A program made the translations under genes and the position numbers. This document shows, piece after piece, positions 11,119 to 23,120 of a stretch of DNA of 64,000 nt. Positions within the stretch are counted from its first letter, which is position 1. The number at the start of each line of letters is the position of its first letter. This stretch comes from Lucifuga dentata (taxonomy: Eukaryota > Chordata > Actinopteri > Ophidiiformes > Bythitidae). The DNA is taken from positions 53,958-117,957 of the forward strand of contig VXCM01002238.1 of the NCBI GenBank assembly GCA_014773175.1. The letters run 5' to 3'. Under the pieces are notes generated by a model. The model searched no databases. It had not been told where the DNA came from and worked only from the letters and a program-made list of their open reading frames with translations.

Positions 11119-12475
11119 TCAACAGTTTTTTTTTTTTTTTTTTTTTTTAAAGGGCATGAGATAGAATTGGAATTTCTGGCCTAAATCATGATAAAAGCTC
11201 TTCAACAGGTGTAGCGTTAACTTAAAGACCTGCTGGACCCCTGCTGTGACTGTGTGCTAAGTGAAGCCACCGTTTAGGAATTGGCACCGTTTTAGCTGGT
11301 GAGTAACCTCTAGCTAAGTAAGGTCAGCCTGATTATAACACAAGCGCCGACTGACCTGAGTGAAACTAATTAATCTGGTTCATCAACAGAGGTCATGGAA
11401 GCTGTGCGTAATCAGACGATAATTGCTAGAGGTAATGCTATCCATCCCTGGGACTAATCCCAAGTCAGTGTACTGAATATTGAAAATACGTACATCCCTC
11501 CATACGACTCGAGGCAACTGTGGCTTTTGGCTGGGATCTGTTTAAAATGCAACTGGTACCTAGCCTAGTGAAGAGCAGAAGACTCTAATGAATGTTAAGC
11601 CTGTTAAAATGATTTCTTTTGCTTCTATTTCCATCTCTCTCTCTCTTTCTACCTCTCATTCCCCAGAGTGGATTGATTCAGGGATTACTGATGGTGGGGA
11701 AGCCCCTTTGGTTACCTGGAGCATAATACAGATGTACAGTACTACTTGATGCAGTAGTCGCTAATAAGAAGCTTTAAAATGCTGCCAAACTTAACTTCCT
11801 GCCTTTGACTGTAACCCTCTAAGACGTGAGGACAGTTGGAAGAAAGTCCGGTGACAAATCTGAGCAGATATGTGAGGGAAAACCACAGACTCATGCATGG
11901 TTCAGCTCTATTTCAGAGGGGAGAGTGAAAAATCTGTCTGGAATTGACACTGTAATTATTTCTGATGGCCACTAATGGCTCAGTATGAATGGAAATACCT
12001 ACTTTGTGTGGTGATACTGCTTAACCTGTGTAGATTTCTGCATACATAAAAAAAGAACAAAAAAGTGAAACTCCATGTACATGTTATGCATTTCATTTAT
12101 AGTGTTATTTAATTATGACATATAAATGTCATTTATGTGCATAATTAAATGAAAGCCAAAGAGTAAATTGCACTTTGTTAGGGTCAGTGTTCACTTACCC
12201 TTTTTTTTTTTTTTTTTTTTTNTTTTTTTTTTTTTTTTTTTCTTCAGGTGTCACAGGCAGATGGCACTGCACAGATTCAACACAACTTTAGTTCTACCTG
12301 ATCATTTTATTAAATCTATCAATGCTCAAAGCTCATTGATAAGCTCATCAAAGCTTATTTTTAAATGCTCGGTGACATGATGAATCCTCTCTGCTTTTCC
12401 AGCTCTGGGTGTAGCACCCATTGGAAATTGTAAAGTACTGGTACCAATTTGCAAAACTTCCATTGGACAAACATC
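11119..12475. other. Unassigned DNA
   Basis: No gene is visible. It holds a (CT)n-like run at about 11629-11652 and a long poly(T) with an N at 12222 (12201-12241). The part from about 12242 may belong to the LINE whose C-terminus is readable from 12476. Confidence 0.4.
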
Positions 12476-12604
12476 TTTTTCTGTTTGGGGTTTAATATTG
12501 GGAGCTTACTCCCTGCAGAGCTTAAACTGGATCATAACTACAATCATTTTAAATCTAAGCTAAAACAGTATTTGACGAGTGATCAAGATTGCAGCCATGA
12601 GTGA
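12476..12604 (+). pseudogene. LINE C-terminal coding remnant
   Basis: An open stretch of 42 codons and a stop ends with SLLPAELKLDHNYNHFKSKL and then KQYLTSD. The pattern (leucine-proline, spaced positive residues, F-K-S-K-L-K-x-Y-L) is the conserved end of LINE reverse-transcriptase proteins in fish, compare LIFKRQLKAYLG at 43.3 kb. The upstream coding part is too broken to follow. A T-rich 3' region follows up to about 12740. Confidence 0.6.
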
Positions 12605-13309
12605 CTGAATGTCTTTGTGTTTTATCTTTGTTCTAAGGATTTTTCTTATTTGACAATGAACTGTTCTATTCCTATATTCTCTGGTTTTATTGCTTTACCT
12701 TTGTTACTTGTACAGTATATTCAATCTTTCAATCTATATCTTTATTGTAGTCAGGTTAAAAACATAACAGCAACAGAGACATTCCATCTGCACATACATA
12801 CACAAGTTAAGAACATAAGTTGCACGATGATACAAGTTTGTCAGGGAAAAAGGCTTACAATAGACTCAAGCATCATGTCACTTTATTCATGACCGAGAAA
12901 TAGTATACACAGCAGCATTCCAGTATAAGTGTATATATATTATATGTATTTTAATATTGTATTATAATGTAGACTATATCTGTAAAAGCCTACCTAGGGA
13001 CAAGCTTTGCAAGTCAGCCAATGCTATGATAGGTGGCATTAGTTTGTTCTGTGAATATTCTATGCTCATGTATTAGTCCCTATATGAATAAGCATGAATA
13101 AAATACATAAATAAAGAGACTGATGGTATTCTAGTCACCCAAACCAAACCACTAGACCTGGGCATCTAGTCTCCATCTCTTACTTTTTTCCAAAAGTGAA
13201 TCTCTGTGATCCCTGCTGATGTAGAGAAGTACAACACGAAGTGTTTCTGTGCATCCATCTGTTCACTATACCCATGTACTCTGTCCACATTTAATGGGGG
13301 CTAAGGCCC
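12605..13309. other. Unassigned DNA
   Basis: AT-rich, probably including the 3' region of the LINE above. No other feature recognised. Confidence 0.35.
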
Positions 13310-13602
13310 TACGGCTGCTTCACACGACAAGTGTTGAGCAGTGTGCTGAGCTGGGCATTACATTATTGTGTATTGGGAGCTGAGCGGTGACTCCAAAAGT
13401 CGCAGCACGCCACCTTGTCCGACGCACAACGCTCCAATTTCCCGTTTTGACGCTGCGCCCAAAGATCAACCAAATTCAACTTTGACCCATCCACCGCTGA
13501 CCTTTCCACTGTGCAACCAATGAGAGAACAGCTGTAAGTAGAAGTGACGTAACAATGGAGAAGCTCATAATCTGTGTACAGCTATTTCCCCGAGTTGTGT
13601 AA
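13310..13602 (+). pseudogene. Possible PIF/Harbinger remnant
   Basis: A GC-richer segment (CACGACAAG, GACGCACAAC, GACGCTGCGCCC) leads into a start codon at 13555 with the short frame MEKLIICVQLFPRVV and a stop at 13600-13602. Accessory MADF/Myb-like proteins of PIF/Harbinger elements start in a similar way, and the upstream text resembles their 5' regions as I recall them. The frame dies after 15 codons and no inverted ends or transposase were found, so the assignment is tentative. Confidence 0.35.
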
Positions 13603-13668
13603 CACACATTTAAAATCGTGTTATGATCTGATCATGCACCCACATTCACCATTTTTTGGACTCTGGAC

Positions 13669-13689
13669 TGTGTGTGTGTGTGTGTGTGT
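13669..13689. repeat. (TG)n microsatellite
   Basis: About ten TG units, followed directly by a short poly(G). Confidence 0.9.
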
Positions 13690-14789
13690 TGGGGGGTGTT
13701 ACAGCAGCTGCTGATTTTTTACATTTTTACTCCAGACAGTAGGTAGCAAATTGGATGGTTTTGTAGGTCAGAAGATGGCTGTGGACATGAGTTTACTCTA
13801 AACTACATTTCAATTTCAATAAATCTGGTGAGCCGGTATACTTTATGTTTAAGTATCAATTCTATTACCGGTCTAAAAATCACAATAGTAAAACATTTGA
13901 GGGCATGATATTTGAATTGTGTAGCTATATCAACTGTACTTTTTTGATGGACTTGGCTCAAGAAAATGCTACTGAGGAAGACAATGAATTAATTTGTTAG
14001 CTTGGGTATAAATGTGTCCTTTATACATTAGGAATCACAAATATACCAATGCCGCAATATCCATGTAAGTAAAAAAAAAAAAATCTACTGTATGAGAATG
14101 AAGACAAAAATGGCTAATTGTTCAATNATGTAAGTAAAAAAAAAAAAATCTACTGTATGAGAATGAAGACAAAAATGGCTAATTGTTCAATAAAACAGCA
14201 GGTATTAAGCATAGATTAGCTCTAATGGAATTTTAAAGTTTTTCAGATGTCACAGTAAATGTATACATTATATGATAATAAAGTTCACAAAAATGTGTAA
14301 TGTATTTGACTTTATTTCCTTATCAATCTTTAGGCATGGTGTCTCTTCTACTTTAATAATACCTGGGATGACATATGTAAGTATATTCTGCAGCAATTTT
14401 TGGCGTTGGTTCTATAAAACACATCAATAATTAATTACATATGAAATTAACAGAATATTTTACATATGAGGTCCTAAGTAAATAATAAAGAGGATCTTTT
14501 TTTTGTTTTGTTTTGTTTTTTTTAATATTGAAGCCCAAACACTCCAGAAAAGTAAAAAAAAAAAAAAAAAAANAAAAAAAAAAAAAAAAAAGTAGATGGA
14601 AAGGCTAAAAAAAATTATCATAGAGCAAATTAAACTTATTGTGGTATCTAAAAGTTTTCAAGAAGTGAGTCAAAACTACATGAAGTATTTTATTTTTATT
14701 TAATATGAGATATTTATTTTTTATCATTGTTTTTATTGTTGTTTGTTTTTACAGACCTCCATACTTCAAACATTAAATTTAATCGCTTC
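13690..14789. other. Unassigned AT-rich DNA with assembly joins
   Basis: No gene is visible. Contains the duplication around N at 14127 (listed separately) and a poly(A) run with an N at 14573 (about 14554-14591). Confidence 0.4.
14063..14191 (+). repeat. Assembly duplication around N at 14127
   Basis: The 64 bases at 14063-14126 recur exactly at 14128-14191 on the other side of one N, including an identical A13 run. A kept contig overlap is the simplest reading. Confidence 0.85.
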
Positions 14790-14905
14790 TCTCTGTTGAA
14801 GCAGAACAGTGTGTCTTTGTGTAGCTGGGAGGGCAAGTTATCGATCGCTGCTTCTGTCTGATGAAGACTTGTGATTGAAACGTCATCTGTTTTCACGTTT
14901 GAGGG
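14790..14905 (+). mobile_element. Possible Penelope-like terminal fragment
   Basis: CTGATGAAGAC at about 14858 is followed by TTGAAACGTCATCTG at about 14876-14890. This pairing of GAAGA and GAAACGTC-type strings is a hallmark of Penelope-like elements in fish. The longer remnant at 43990-44325 shows a related layout. There is no coding evidence here, so the call rests on a short motif. Confidence 0.3.
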
Positions 14906-16296
14906 ATGGATTTTTCATGTTTTCATCACTGTTCATCTGCTTCTCTGCCGAGGAAAAAAAAAAAGAGAGATCCTGAGGGACTTGAACAAATTGCCAGCAG
15001 AACAAATTACATTGGCTGCACTGTTACGACACATGAGAAGGAAAACAGAGACAAATCTGAAGTCAAACCGCTGACCTCATTTTTCCCTCTGCAATTTCAT
15101 TCAGCTAGAACCGCACGGAACCGATTTTAATGTCTGTTGCTCACCTACAACTACAAAATGTGCATGCCTGGGACAGCTGTAGCAATGTAGCTGCTCAGTC
15201 TCTGACAGTTTTATTTCCCAAAATATAAAAAGCACAGAGGATGGACAGGAGTAATAGATAAGGCCAGTCAACCATTAATGGCGTGAGAGCTGCTATGAGA
15301 TTTGACCTCCTGTCAGAAATCAAACACCTCAATTTGTTCTCGAGATTTCTTCAAACGGTTCAACTTTTCATTTCACCTTGGCTGTGACCTACAATTTGAC
15401 CTATCAAAGACAACGTGCCAGATTCATAAAGGTTAGTGCAAGACTTACGGTCCTTTTCCACAGCAGGGCTGAATAGTAACAAGCTGACGTTTGCACCATT
15501 TTCCGCTATGCCTATACCCAAACCGAACTGTGCTGAAGCGAGCTGAATCATCAGTTTTTCAGCCCAGCTGCGGCCAAAGTGAGCCATCTCCACCCTCAAT
15601 GGGATCATGGTGATTTGATTGGTGCAAACTTTTCGTCACAACGAGAAATGATGAGACAACTTTGCCCGACTTATCTTGACAAAAATGCACCTGTCGGCAA
15701 TATGGCAGCAGATACGGCGAACGGTAACGGATTTCAATTTGTGTCATTTTGTTGTTGATATAACTTGATTTTACTTGATGCTGCTTTTGTGATGAGAAAA
15801 GGTATTGTAACAACTTTGTATTTTAAATTTTGTAAAGTTATGTGGTTGATTTGATTCCAGCCTAATGTTATAATGCATCGTAACACAGCATCCATGTTTT
15901 GTTTTGTTTTTTTCTGAACAGAAGAACTGAAAAGCATTTGGATTGGAACTTGGGACTTGGAACTTTCTGAGTTAGGGGTACAATGGATTCCAGTATTAAT
16001 ATTTAATTCCATTTATGTGGTTTTGGTTTAGATTTGTTCATCTTTTCTTGAATTGTGTGTTTTTTATTTATCCATATACTTTTTTTTACATTGATCTTAT
16101 GAGTCACGGGTGGCTGTGAGAGTTGGAGTTGGAGAAACAGTCTCCACTTTAATAAGAAGAAATCAAACTATTCCAAAGGGACAGGCAGGAAAACAGTGGT
16201 CAGAATAGCCGGGTTTATATTCTGTAAGGCAGAGGCAGGCAGAACAGGCAAATCCAAAAATTTGATGCAAACAAATGGTGGTCGAATATATAATAA
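14906..16296. other. Unassigned DNA
   Basis: Several overlapping short frames on both strands (14871-16012) have no family likeness. A GC-richer patch lies at about 15450-15730. No ends of mobile elements could be set. Confidence 0.35.
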
Positions 16297-16342
16297 CATA
16301 ATCAGCCCTCTGTCTGTATGAATAGACAGAGGGCTGATTATG
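16297..16342. repeat. Perfect 19-bp stem hairpin
   Basis: The left arm CATAATCAGCCCTCTGTCT (16297-16315) is exactly mirrored at 16324-16342, around an 8-base loop. Both arms are intact and GC-balanced, unlike the AT palindromes expected by chance here. Confidence 0.85.
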
Positions 16343-16920
16343 CAATTGGAACCAGGTTTGACTGGGTGATTGTTCTTTACTCAACTTCAACTTTAAGTTG
16401 AGAACATGAAGAGAGAAGTCCTCATGCATTAAGCCATAGGTGCTATCATGTTTCTTTCACCAGGTTCATCTGTTTCATCTGTTCTACGTGAAATTATCCT
16501 CAGTCACCATCTCTGTATTATATATTCTACTAGTGGAGCGTCTGTTGAAAATGTGCCTGTTCATAACGGGCCAGACTTTATGGTGCGCACTGCAGCCTGC
16601 CATAATTTAGTTCTGCACGTTCTTGTGAGCTAGCTTTGTTTGCTGTACGGTGTCAGGTTGAGACGTGCCACTGGACCGGAGCATATGGTGCCACGCCAAG
16701 AGCATATCCTGCCTTGCAGGACTACTTTTTACCGGCAAAGCTCAATTTGAGAACCGCTCATCCAAACAACTTCACACGCGACATTGCATGTCCTTGGGTC
16801 CTGAGCAATGAACCTGCTGAATATCAACTTCATATGGTGCCACGTTCTAGAGATTTTGGTGCAGACAGAGATTCCTGCCTTTATAGTTAGATATGAACAC
16901 TATGCTTTCCTCTATGTACA

Positions 16921-16954
<34 letters not shown>

Positions 16955-19105
16955 TTTTTTAAAGCTCATCTGAACAGGTAGACTGTGTCCTTCCAATCTG
17001 GAATTATTGATTAAATACATAAACTGCATTTGACTTAAACTCTGAATTTCCATCCTCTAACTGGAAAAAGTCAAACTCAACTCAACATTTAGTCTTTTGT
17101 CACTTCCTACAGCACTAATTCCAGGACAGTTTGTTTTTCTGAACAGACAGTAACAGCCTTGTTTCTGGTCCAGGCTTGGTACATTCTGCTGTCAGGAGAT
17201 GTGATTGTTTAGCTTGAATACTGGGCTGCCATTGGAAGGGAAGAGCAAATGAGGAGGAGTTGAAGTCGGAACCTCCTCCCTAAAATTGCCGAGCAGCAAA
17301 TCAAAACATGAGCAATTCTTTTCCTGCTGTAATAAGGATAAATTTGAATAATGCATAGCTATATCCACATCTTTTAGCGGCAATCAATTATGCAATTTTT
17401 GCAGGTACTCATTACGTTCCATAACAATATTAACTACCATCACATGAAAAATGGCACTGTTCCAAAACATTTATTTGGTTGATTTTCATGCTTAAAAAAT
17501 ATATTAAAAGAGCACAACAAACACAGATAATAGAGCTAGTGTGGTAATAGTGTTTTTGTCCTTCCTCCTCATCCATCTGCATAGAGATAATGGATTAAGG
17601 TAATGGAGGTTTGTATTTTTTAATCTCTGCCTCAATGCAGAGCTGCACATGGAGGCTAAAAAGGGGAAATGAGTGTCACTTTTTTTTTTCCCTACAGCCT
17701 GATGAATTGTGCAGCTACACCAAATTGTAAACAACAGTGTGGAAAATTAAAATTCTTAGCATGTATGAGAACCTGATGCTGACAATTTAAGAAATTCCCA
17801 ATTGTCCCCAAGGCTTGTTTTGATTAAAAAGAAAAGTTTTATGAAATGCTGGATAAAGAGAAAGAATTGATTTGTTTCGCTGTGACTATATTTAGAGCGG
17901 TAATCTATTCAACATAAACGATGTTTTTATGCAGCGAGCTCATGCGGTGGTTGTTTGCCAGTTGAGAGAAAGAAACTAAGTGTAAAATCAGTACGTTGCT
18001 GTCTTGTTGAGTTTCTACAGGGTTCAAACTGCTAAATCATCTGATGTACATTATGAGTATAAGTTACGGGGGCCTCTGGTTTTTGTGACCTTGCCTTTGT
18101 AAGCATTCTGTACCTTTGCCCCCCGAAAGATTTGTGAACGATTGTATGTAGTAAGCTAAACCACATCATACGCCAACGGCAAAAAAACAGGCTGAAGTAA
18201 ATCACTGCCTCCCTGAACCCTCAATCCCCTCAACACAAAGTCAGGGGCAAAGGTCACGGCTATCTGCATTTTAAAAGCTGAGTGAATCAAATATTCATGA
18301 GTCTCTTGCAGGCCGCTTAAGCCTTCCATTTTATTTATTTGTTTATTTATTTAAGAATGCTGGGCGAATGTGCTGTGCATGCAGATCACAAGCGAGTCCA
18401 CACAGAGACATTTGCAATGTTAATGCAGGTGTGTTGCTCCTCCACTTTTCCTCTGCTCTCAGGAGAGTGGATAAACGATTGAGTCCACGTTGCTTCAAAC
18501 TCATCCAGCCAGGATAAAGAAATAAGCGCAGATGTGAACAGCTTACAAAGAAGAAGAAATATTATCATCCCTAATGCTCTCTTTGTTTTAGGACCCGTGT
18601 GTTCCAGCTCCCCGTTGTGTTTCTGGAATGACTTCAAAGATTGCCTCTTGCCCAAATATTCACAGTTTGATTGTATTCTACAATTAATATTCACAGAGCA
18701 TGTGCGAGATGATGCTGTGCAACAGGTTGTCTTCATCTTTCTATTTTCTATTGAAGAAAAGATAGAAATGACTTAGAAAATGTAAGTGGGGGTAAATAAT
18801 CTCATCAAACAAAGAGTTAGCATCGGCTAGTAAGATTTTATGAGTTTTTGTAATGGCAGCCAACTTTCTACCAAAATAAAACCTACAGAATAAACCTGCA
18901 GGAGATATTAGTATTAGTAGCTTAAGTGGGAGGTTTGTATTTGGGAATCTGTCTCATGGATGAAACATTAATCTGATGAATACATTTCCATATCCTCCTT
19001 CTCCTCCTCCGTCAGTGCTATTGAGATGAGTTGAGTTATCTTTTACCATCAGCCTCCATTATGCAATATTTGGCGCACCTCCAATCTCAGAACCATTTCA
19101 TTTAA
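16343..19105. other. Unassigned DNA
   Basis: No gene is visible. A (TA)n run plus poly(T) lies at about 16918-16961. Short frames at 16448-16890 (plus) and 18386-18776 (both strands) carry no recognisable domain. Repeat content is lower than elsewhere in the window. Confidence 0.4.
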
Positions 19106-19838
19106 AGGACAGTACCAGCGATGTTGCATGTTTGAGACCAATATACTATGTACAACCTGCATACATGCTATGTGGGAGTATATCTATGTTTCCAGGGTCC
19201 TATGTTCCCCAGTTCAGTATTCTGTTAACACACATTAAGTGTGTGTTAACAGACCCTAATCCTAACTAACCCTAATCCTAACCCATTATGTGCTCTATTG
19301 TACTATATAGAGCTGGGGAATATAGGACCCTGGGAACATACAAATAACTCCTGCTACATTACTGACAATAATTTCCTAATTATACTACAAGAACGGTACA
19401 TTTTAGAATTTGTTTTTTTCTACCTTCCAGACTGTGATTGGTTTCAGTTCATTCCAGTATGCTTTAAAAAAATCAACATACAGAGGCCTGAAATGCACTT
19501 CAGATATGTAATCCATCACAATGAACACAATGTCAGTGTCAATGTTTTTAGTCGAAGCTGTAACTTTATTAAACCAGGAAATATAGTGGACAAGATGGCT
19601 TTTACTGAGAAATTAAAAAACGGCCGTCCCTTCTACAATCTTGTATAAGCATTAGAAGGCAAAACATTAAATTTTAAAGTGGGTGTATCACCTGAACATT
19701 TGATTTTGAAAGATTAATTTGGAAAATTAGGAAAACTATGATTTTGCATTTTGGAAGTTGGTTGTCAGTAACATGACATATATGCAGGTTGTATACAGTA
19801 TATTGAGCTTAAACATACAAAATCACCGATATGGTCTT
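19106..19838 (-). mobile_element. TTAA short element, copy C (inverted)
   Basis: Left end AGGACAGTACC follows TTAA (19102-19105). The right end GGTCTT is followed by CTAA in place of TTAA. Inner blocks run in the opposite direction to copy A: CACCTGAACATTTGATTTTG at about 19691-19710 is the inverse of the copy A block. A 13-bp-arm palindrome (19222-19252) and telomere-like CCTAA strings (19254-19283) lie in its left part, which has no counterpart in the other copies and may be an insertion. Confidence 0.75.
19222..19252. repeat. Palindrome, 13-bp arms
   Basis: CTGTTAACACACA is mirrored as TGTGTGTTAACAG around five bases. It lies inside copy C of the TTAA family. Confidence 0.8.
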
Positions 19839-19842
19839 CTAA

Positions 19843-21193
19843 GGAGGATTTCACACCTACATATAGACCAGCTAAATTGGCCTTGGGTGCTGCATATTTA
19901 GCCTTTGTACAGTAAGCACAGAAATCATGCTTGGCTGTGGACTGCATGTGGTCTTTGAACGGTCATAAACACACTCTGGGGTGATCTGTTTATGGTGTGA
20001 ACATGATCCAGACTAGTTCTAAACCAGCTGCAAGGAGACCTACTCATCTACTGATTGATCTGGAACCAGAAATCATTTGAGACAATTCTTTACCATCAAG
20101 AAGATCCCACTGTTGATTGCACAAATCTAACATTTATTGCACTCCGTATTAGACAAGGCAAAATATAATTGCTATTCTCTCACTATGCTGCTATGGTTTT
20201 TATCCTTTCCACAGAGAATCATGCTTGATCAGAGCCAAATGTAATTCCATCTTTTTCCTGGCAGGATGAACAGTTTTATATTGGTGTTTTTTAAGCCCTG
20301 ACTTCAAAACCATTTTCTAACAGAAACACAACCACTATTTTCAACAAAGTGTTTCACCAAATATCAACAAATTGTTTCCCTTATAAATTGTTTCGATTCC
20401 TTGAAATTCCCAACATGGAACAGATGTAGTGAATTGATGTTACAAGAGAGAAACAAGCTATTAATGGAAATACTCACTCCTGAGGAACTCACATTTACAT
20501 CACAGGGCAGTGAGTTGTTATTTTCTTTTGGACTGTAGCCTAGATGGTTATATAAGTGAGCAAAACTGTACACAAAGAGGTCAACATAATATGGAATCAA
20601 TCATCATGGGAAAGATGGCAGTCAAACATAAATACAGGGTAGTTAATTACACTGGCATAGTTCCAGAAAATATATGCATAATATCCTGAAAACACCCCAT
20701 TGTGCCTTTAATAAGCCATTGTGTTGTACCCATCATTATGGAAAAACTGAAATGGGAACCGAATGGATTGTGCACCGATTGACCAGAGACACCGATAATA
20801 ATAATTTGCCAAGACCGCATAAAGAGGTGATCCAGAAAAGACTCGCTGTAAACACTAATAGTGAAAAACTGTTAAAAATGTTGCTGATGGATGCTGATGC
20901 ATTACTTCATTTATCAGCTGCATTCAAAGACACGTACCAGGAGGCATTTAACAAGTGGAATATTGTAACAAAATATCATGATAACCCAACTGTGTACTTC
21001 CTTTAAACTTTGATCCTGGTTTTCTTTCTCATCTCCACACCTGCTGACAAGGAGAGAGTTTCTTGTGGCTATCTAAGAATTCATGTATGTCTCCACATCT
21101 GAAGCCTCTTCCTCTTTGCATGTGTTCATGAATAAGACAAGTTTCTTTCAATGAATAAGTTCCAAACACTCAGATCAAGGAATACTTCATGAT

Positions 21194-21242
<49 letters not shown>

Positions 21243-21558
21243 GGGGTGTCGCGATATAGGGTATTGATGTTAACCATGATATTAAAAAAAAAAAAAAAAT
21301 GAAAGATTTCTTTCTGTTCTTGCTTTGTGAAGTTGCCAAATGGTTTAAAGATCAGAAAAGCTGACCACGAAAACCAAGAGCTGAAGGATGAGTAGACGTA
21401 TAAATATGCTTTTATTTTTCCAGCAGCAAACGCTACAGCACCTGTGTGTGATCTGTTCTCAGTCTGTGGCATCAGAAAAAGTGCCAACATTTAATAACAC
21501 TTTTATTTTTATCCTCATTTTTTTTTTTCTGTTTGATACCTCAGCTTTACCAAAGGTN

Positions 21559-21589
<31 letters not shown>

Positions 21590-22158
21590 CTCTTTAAAGA
21601 ACTGAAGAGAACTTTATTTTTAAGATAAATTTTTTAGGTCAAGTTCATGTTTGAAAATATACTTGGAACTAAAAGCACTTTCGTCGGAAACATTTAATAA
21701 AATGTTGAAGTTGACACTATATTTTTTCCATGAAGCCTTCTGAATCATCTGTGTAATATCTGGTGGTTGCGGATCCCACAGAAGGAGATCATTGAGCCCC
21801 CTGAATTTTAGTTGAATGCCCCTGCTATAGATGAAATCTGTAAAAAAGCTGTTGAGCTTTACCAACGCTTCAGCAAATAAACCACACTTCTGTCTGGCGT
21901 CTAAACTGGTTTCAGAACCATTAAGCCAGAGTTGGCTTTGGGAAGAATGGATTTCACTTGAGACCTCTATAAGTGCTCCTCGCACAAGAAAGGTCACTGT
22001 GTGCTATATCAGACAGAGTGAAGTGACCTGTAAAGTTCAAAAGCACTTTACTGTACAATACACTGATGAACTCACAGGGGAGGACGCATTTTATGTCACC
22101 TGGGTTTGCATTGAATAAACGATTCCTCTGACCTTGACACTGTTTCTGTCCTTTAGAA
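19843..22158. other. Unassigned DNA
   Basis: No gene is visible. Frames at 20674-21006 (plus) and 21620-22250 (both strands) are open but have no recognised domain. Contains the (TC)n(AT)n tract (listed separately), an A-rich run at about 21283-21299 and an N followed by poly(A) at 21558-21587. Confidence 0.4.
21194..21239. repeat. (TC)n(AT)n compound microsatellite
   Basis: About seven TC units run directly into about sixteen AT units. Confidence 0.9.
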
Positions 22159-23120
22159 CAGGGGTTCCCAAACTTTATCATGTCAAGGACCTCTAAATGT
22201 TGCATTCNAAAAAAAATAGTATAATACCCGGCCACATACGATTCATTCAAGGAATAGCAAAATCTGATTATTTATCCATACTTGCAGCATACTGTCAATC
22301 AAATTTATTCACTCAGCATTAGTTTCAGTATTCAATGTTCATTCAATAGACATTTGAATAACATTAACCACAATATTCAATACTAACTATATGCATCTGT
22401 CTGATCAGCATTTCTTCCTTATGTTTAAAAAAAAATCAGCAGATTTTTCTGCCTCATCTGGGTGTTTTTGTTGTGTCTTAAAAGTTTAAAAGGTTTTAAT
22501 CACTCATTGGAAAGGGTCTCCAGACAGAGAACGCACTTCAGGGTAGATGTCCGTTGTTCTTCTTTGCTACGGTAAAACCAGACTTCACAGTAAATTTTGC
22601 TGTGTTGAATTAACACTATAAGAGTTGAATGGGACCAAATAGACTCAGGCCTAGTGTTAAATTAACTCTTATAGTGTTAATTCAACACAACAAAATTTAC
22701 TGTGTTGATGTAAGCAGACTCGTATTTGTGGTGTTTCACTCTGGTCATTGTTAGGTATATTCCTTTTCAGAAACTTGTCCATCATTCAAAGACTGTGAGG
22801 TAGCTAATGAGTGACCTGTACACCGTTAAGCCAGCTGCTCCTATTAGCTTGCTAACTAGTGTAACATATGGTAACCTCGACAACTTCCCAAAAGCGGTAA
22901 TGACGCTGTCCGATGATGGACTATTGAAAAATGGCACCTGGTTAACTAAATGTAGTTGAAATTGAAAAGAAAAAATAGGGCATTATTATTTTTGTATTCT
23001 TGTAATAAAAAATATTTTAAAAAATATTTTAAGATTATAATTTTATTTGTTTTTACAAATTTCTCCCTCCCTCCCTCCTTCCTATGTTGCAGTGGCCCCC
23101 CCAGCACTCTTTGAAAAAGT
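22159..23120 (+). mobile_element. hAT-like element, partial
   Basis: Begins CAGGGGTTCCCAAACTTT, a terminus typical of a fish hAT-type family, and continues CATGTCAAGGACCTCTAAAT. The matching inverse end is absent. The right part (CAGTGGCCCCCCCAGCACTC near 23090) resembles the sub-terminal region of the same kind of element, so the right terminus is probably lost. The interior is non-coding, with an N at 22208, and carries the hairpin element at 22586-22704. Confidence 0.5.
22586..22704. mobile_element. 119-bp hairpin MITE
   Basis: Arms of 41 bases, starting CACAGTAAATTTTGCTGTG and ending with its near-perfect inverse (one mismatch), surround a 37-base centre. The whole unit is a foldback element without coding capacity. 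No clear target duplication is visible. It lies inside the partial hAT-like element. Confidence 0.8.
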
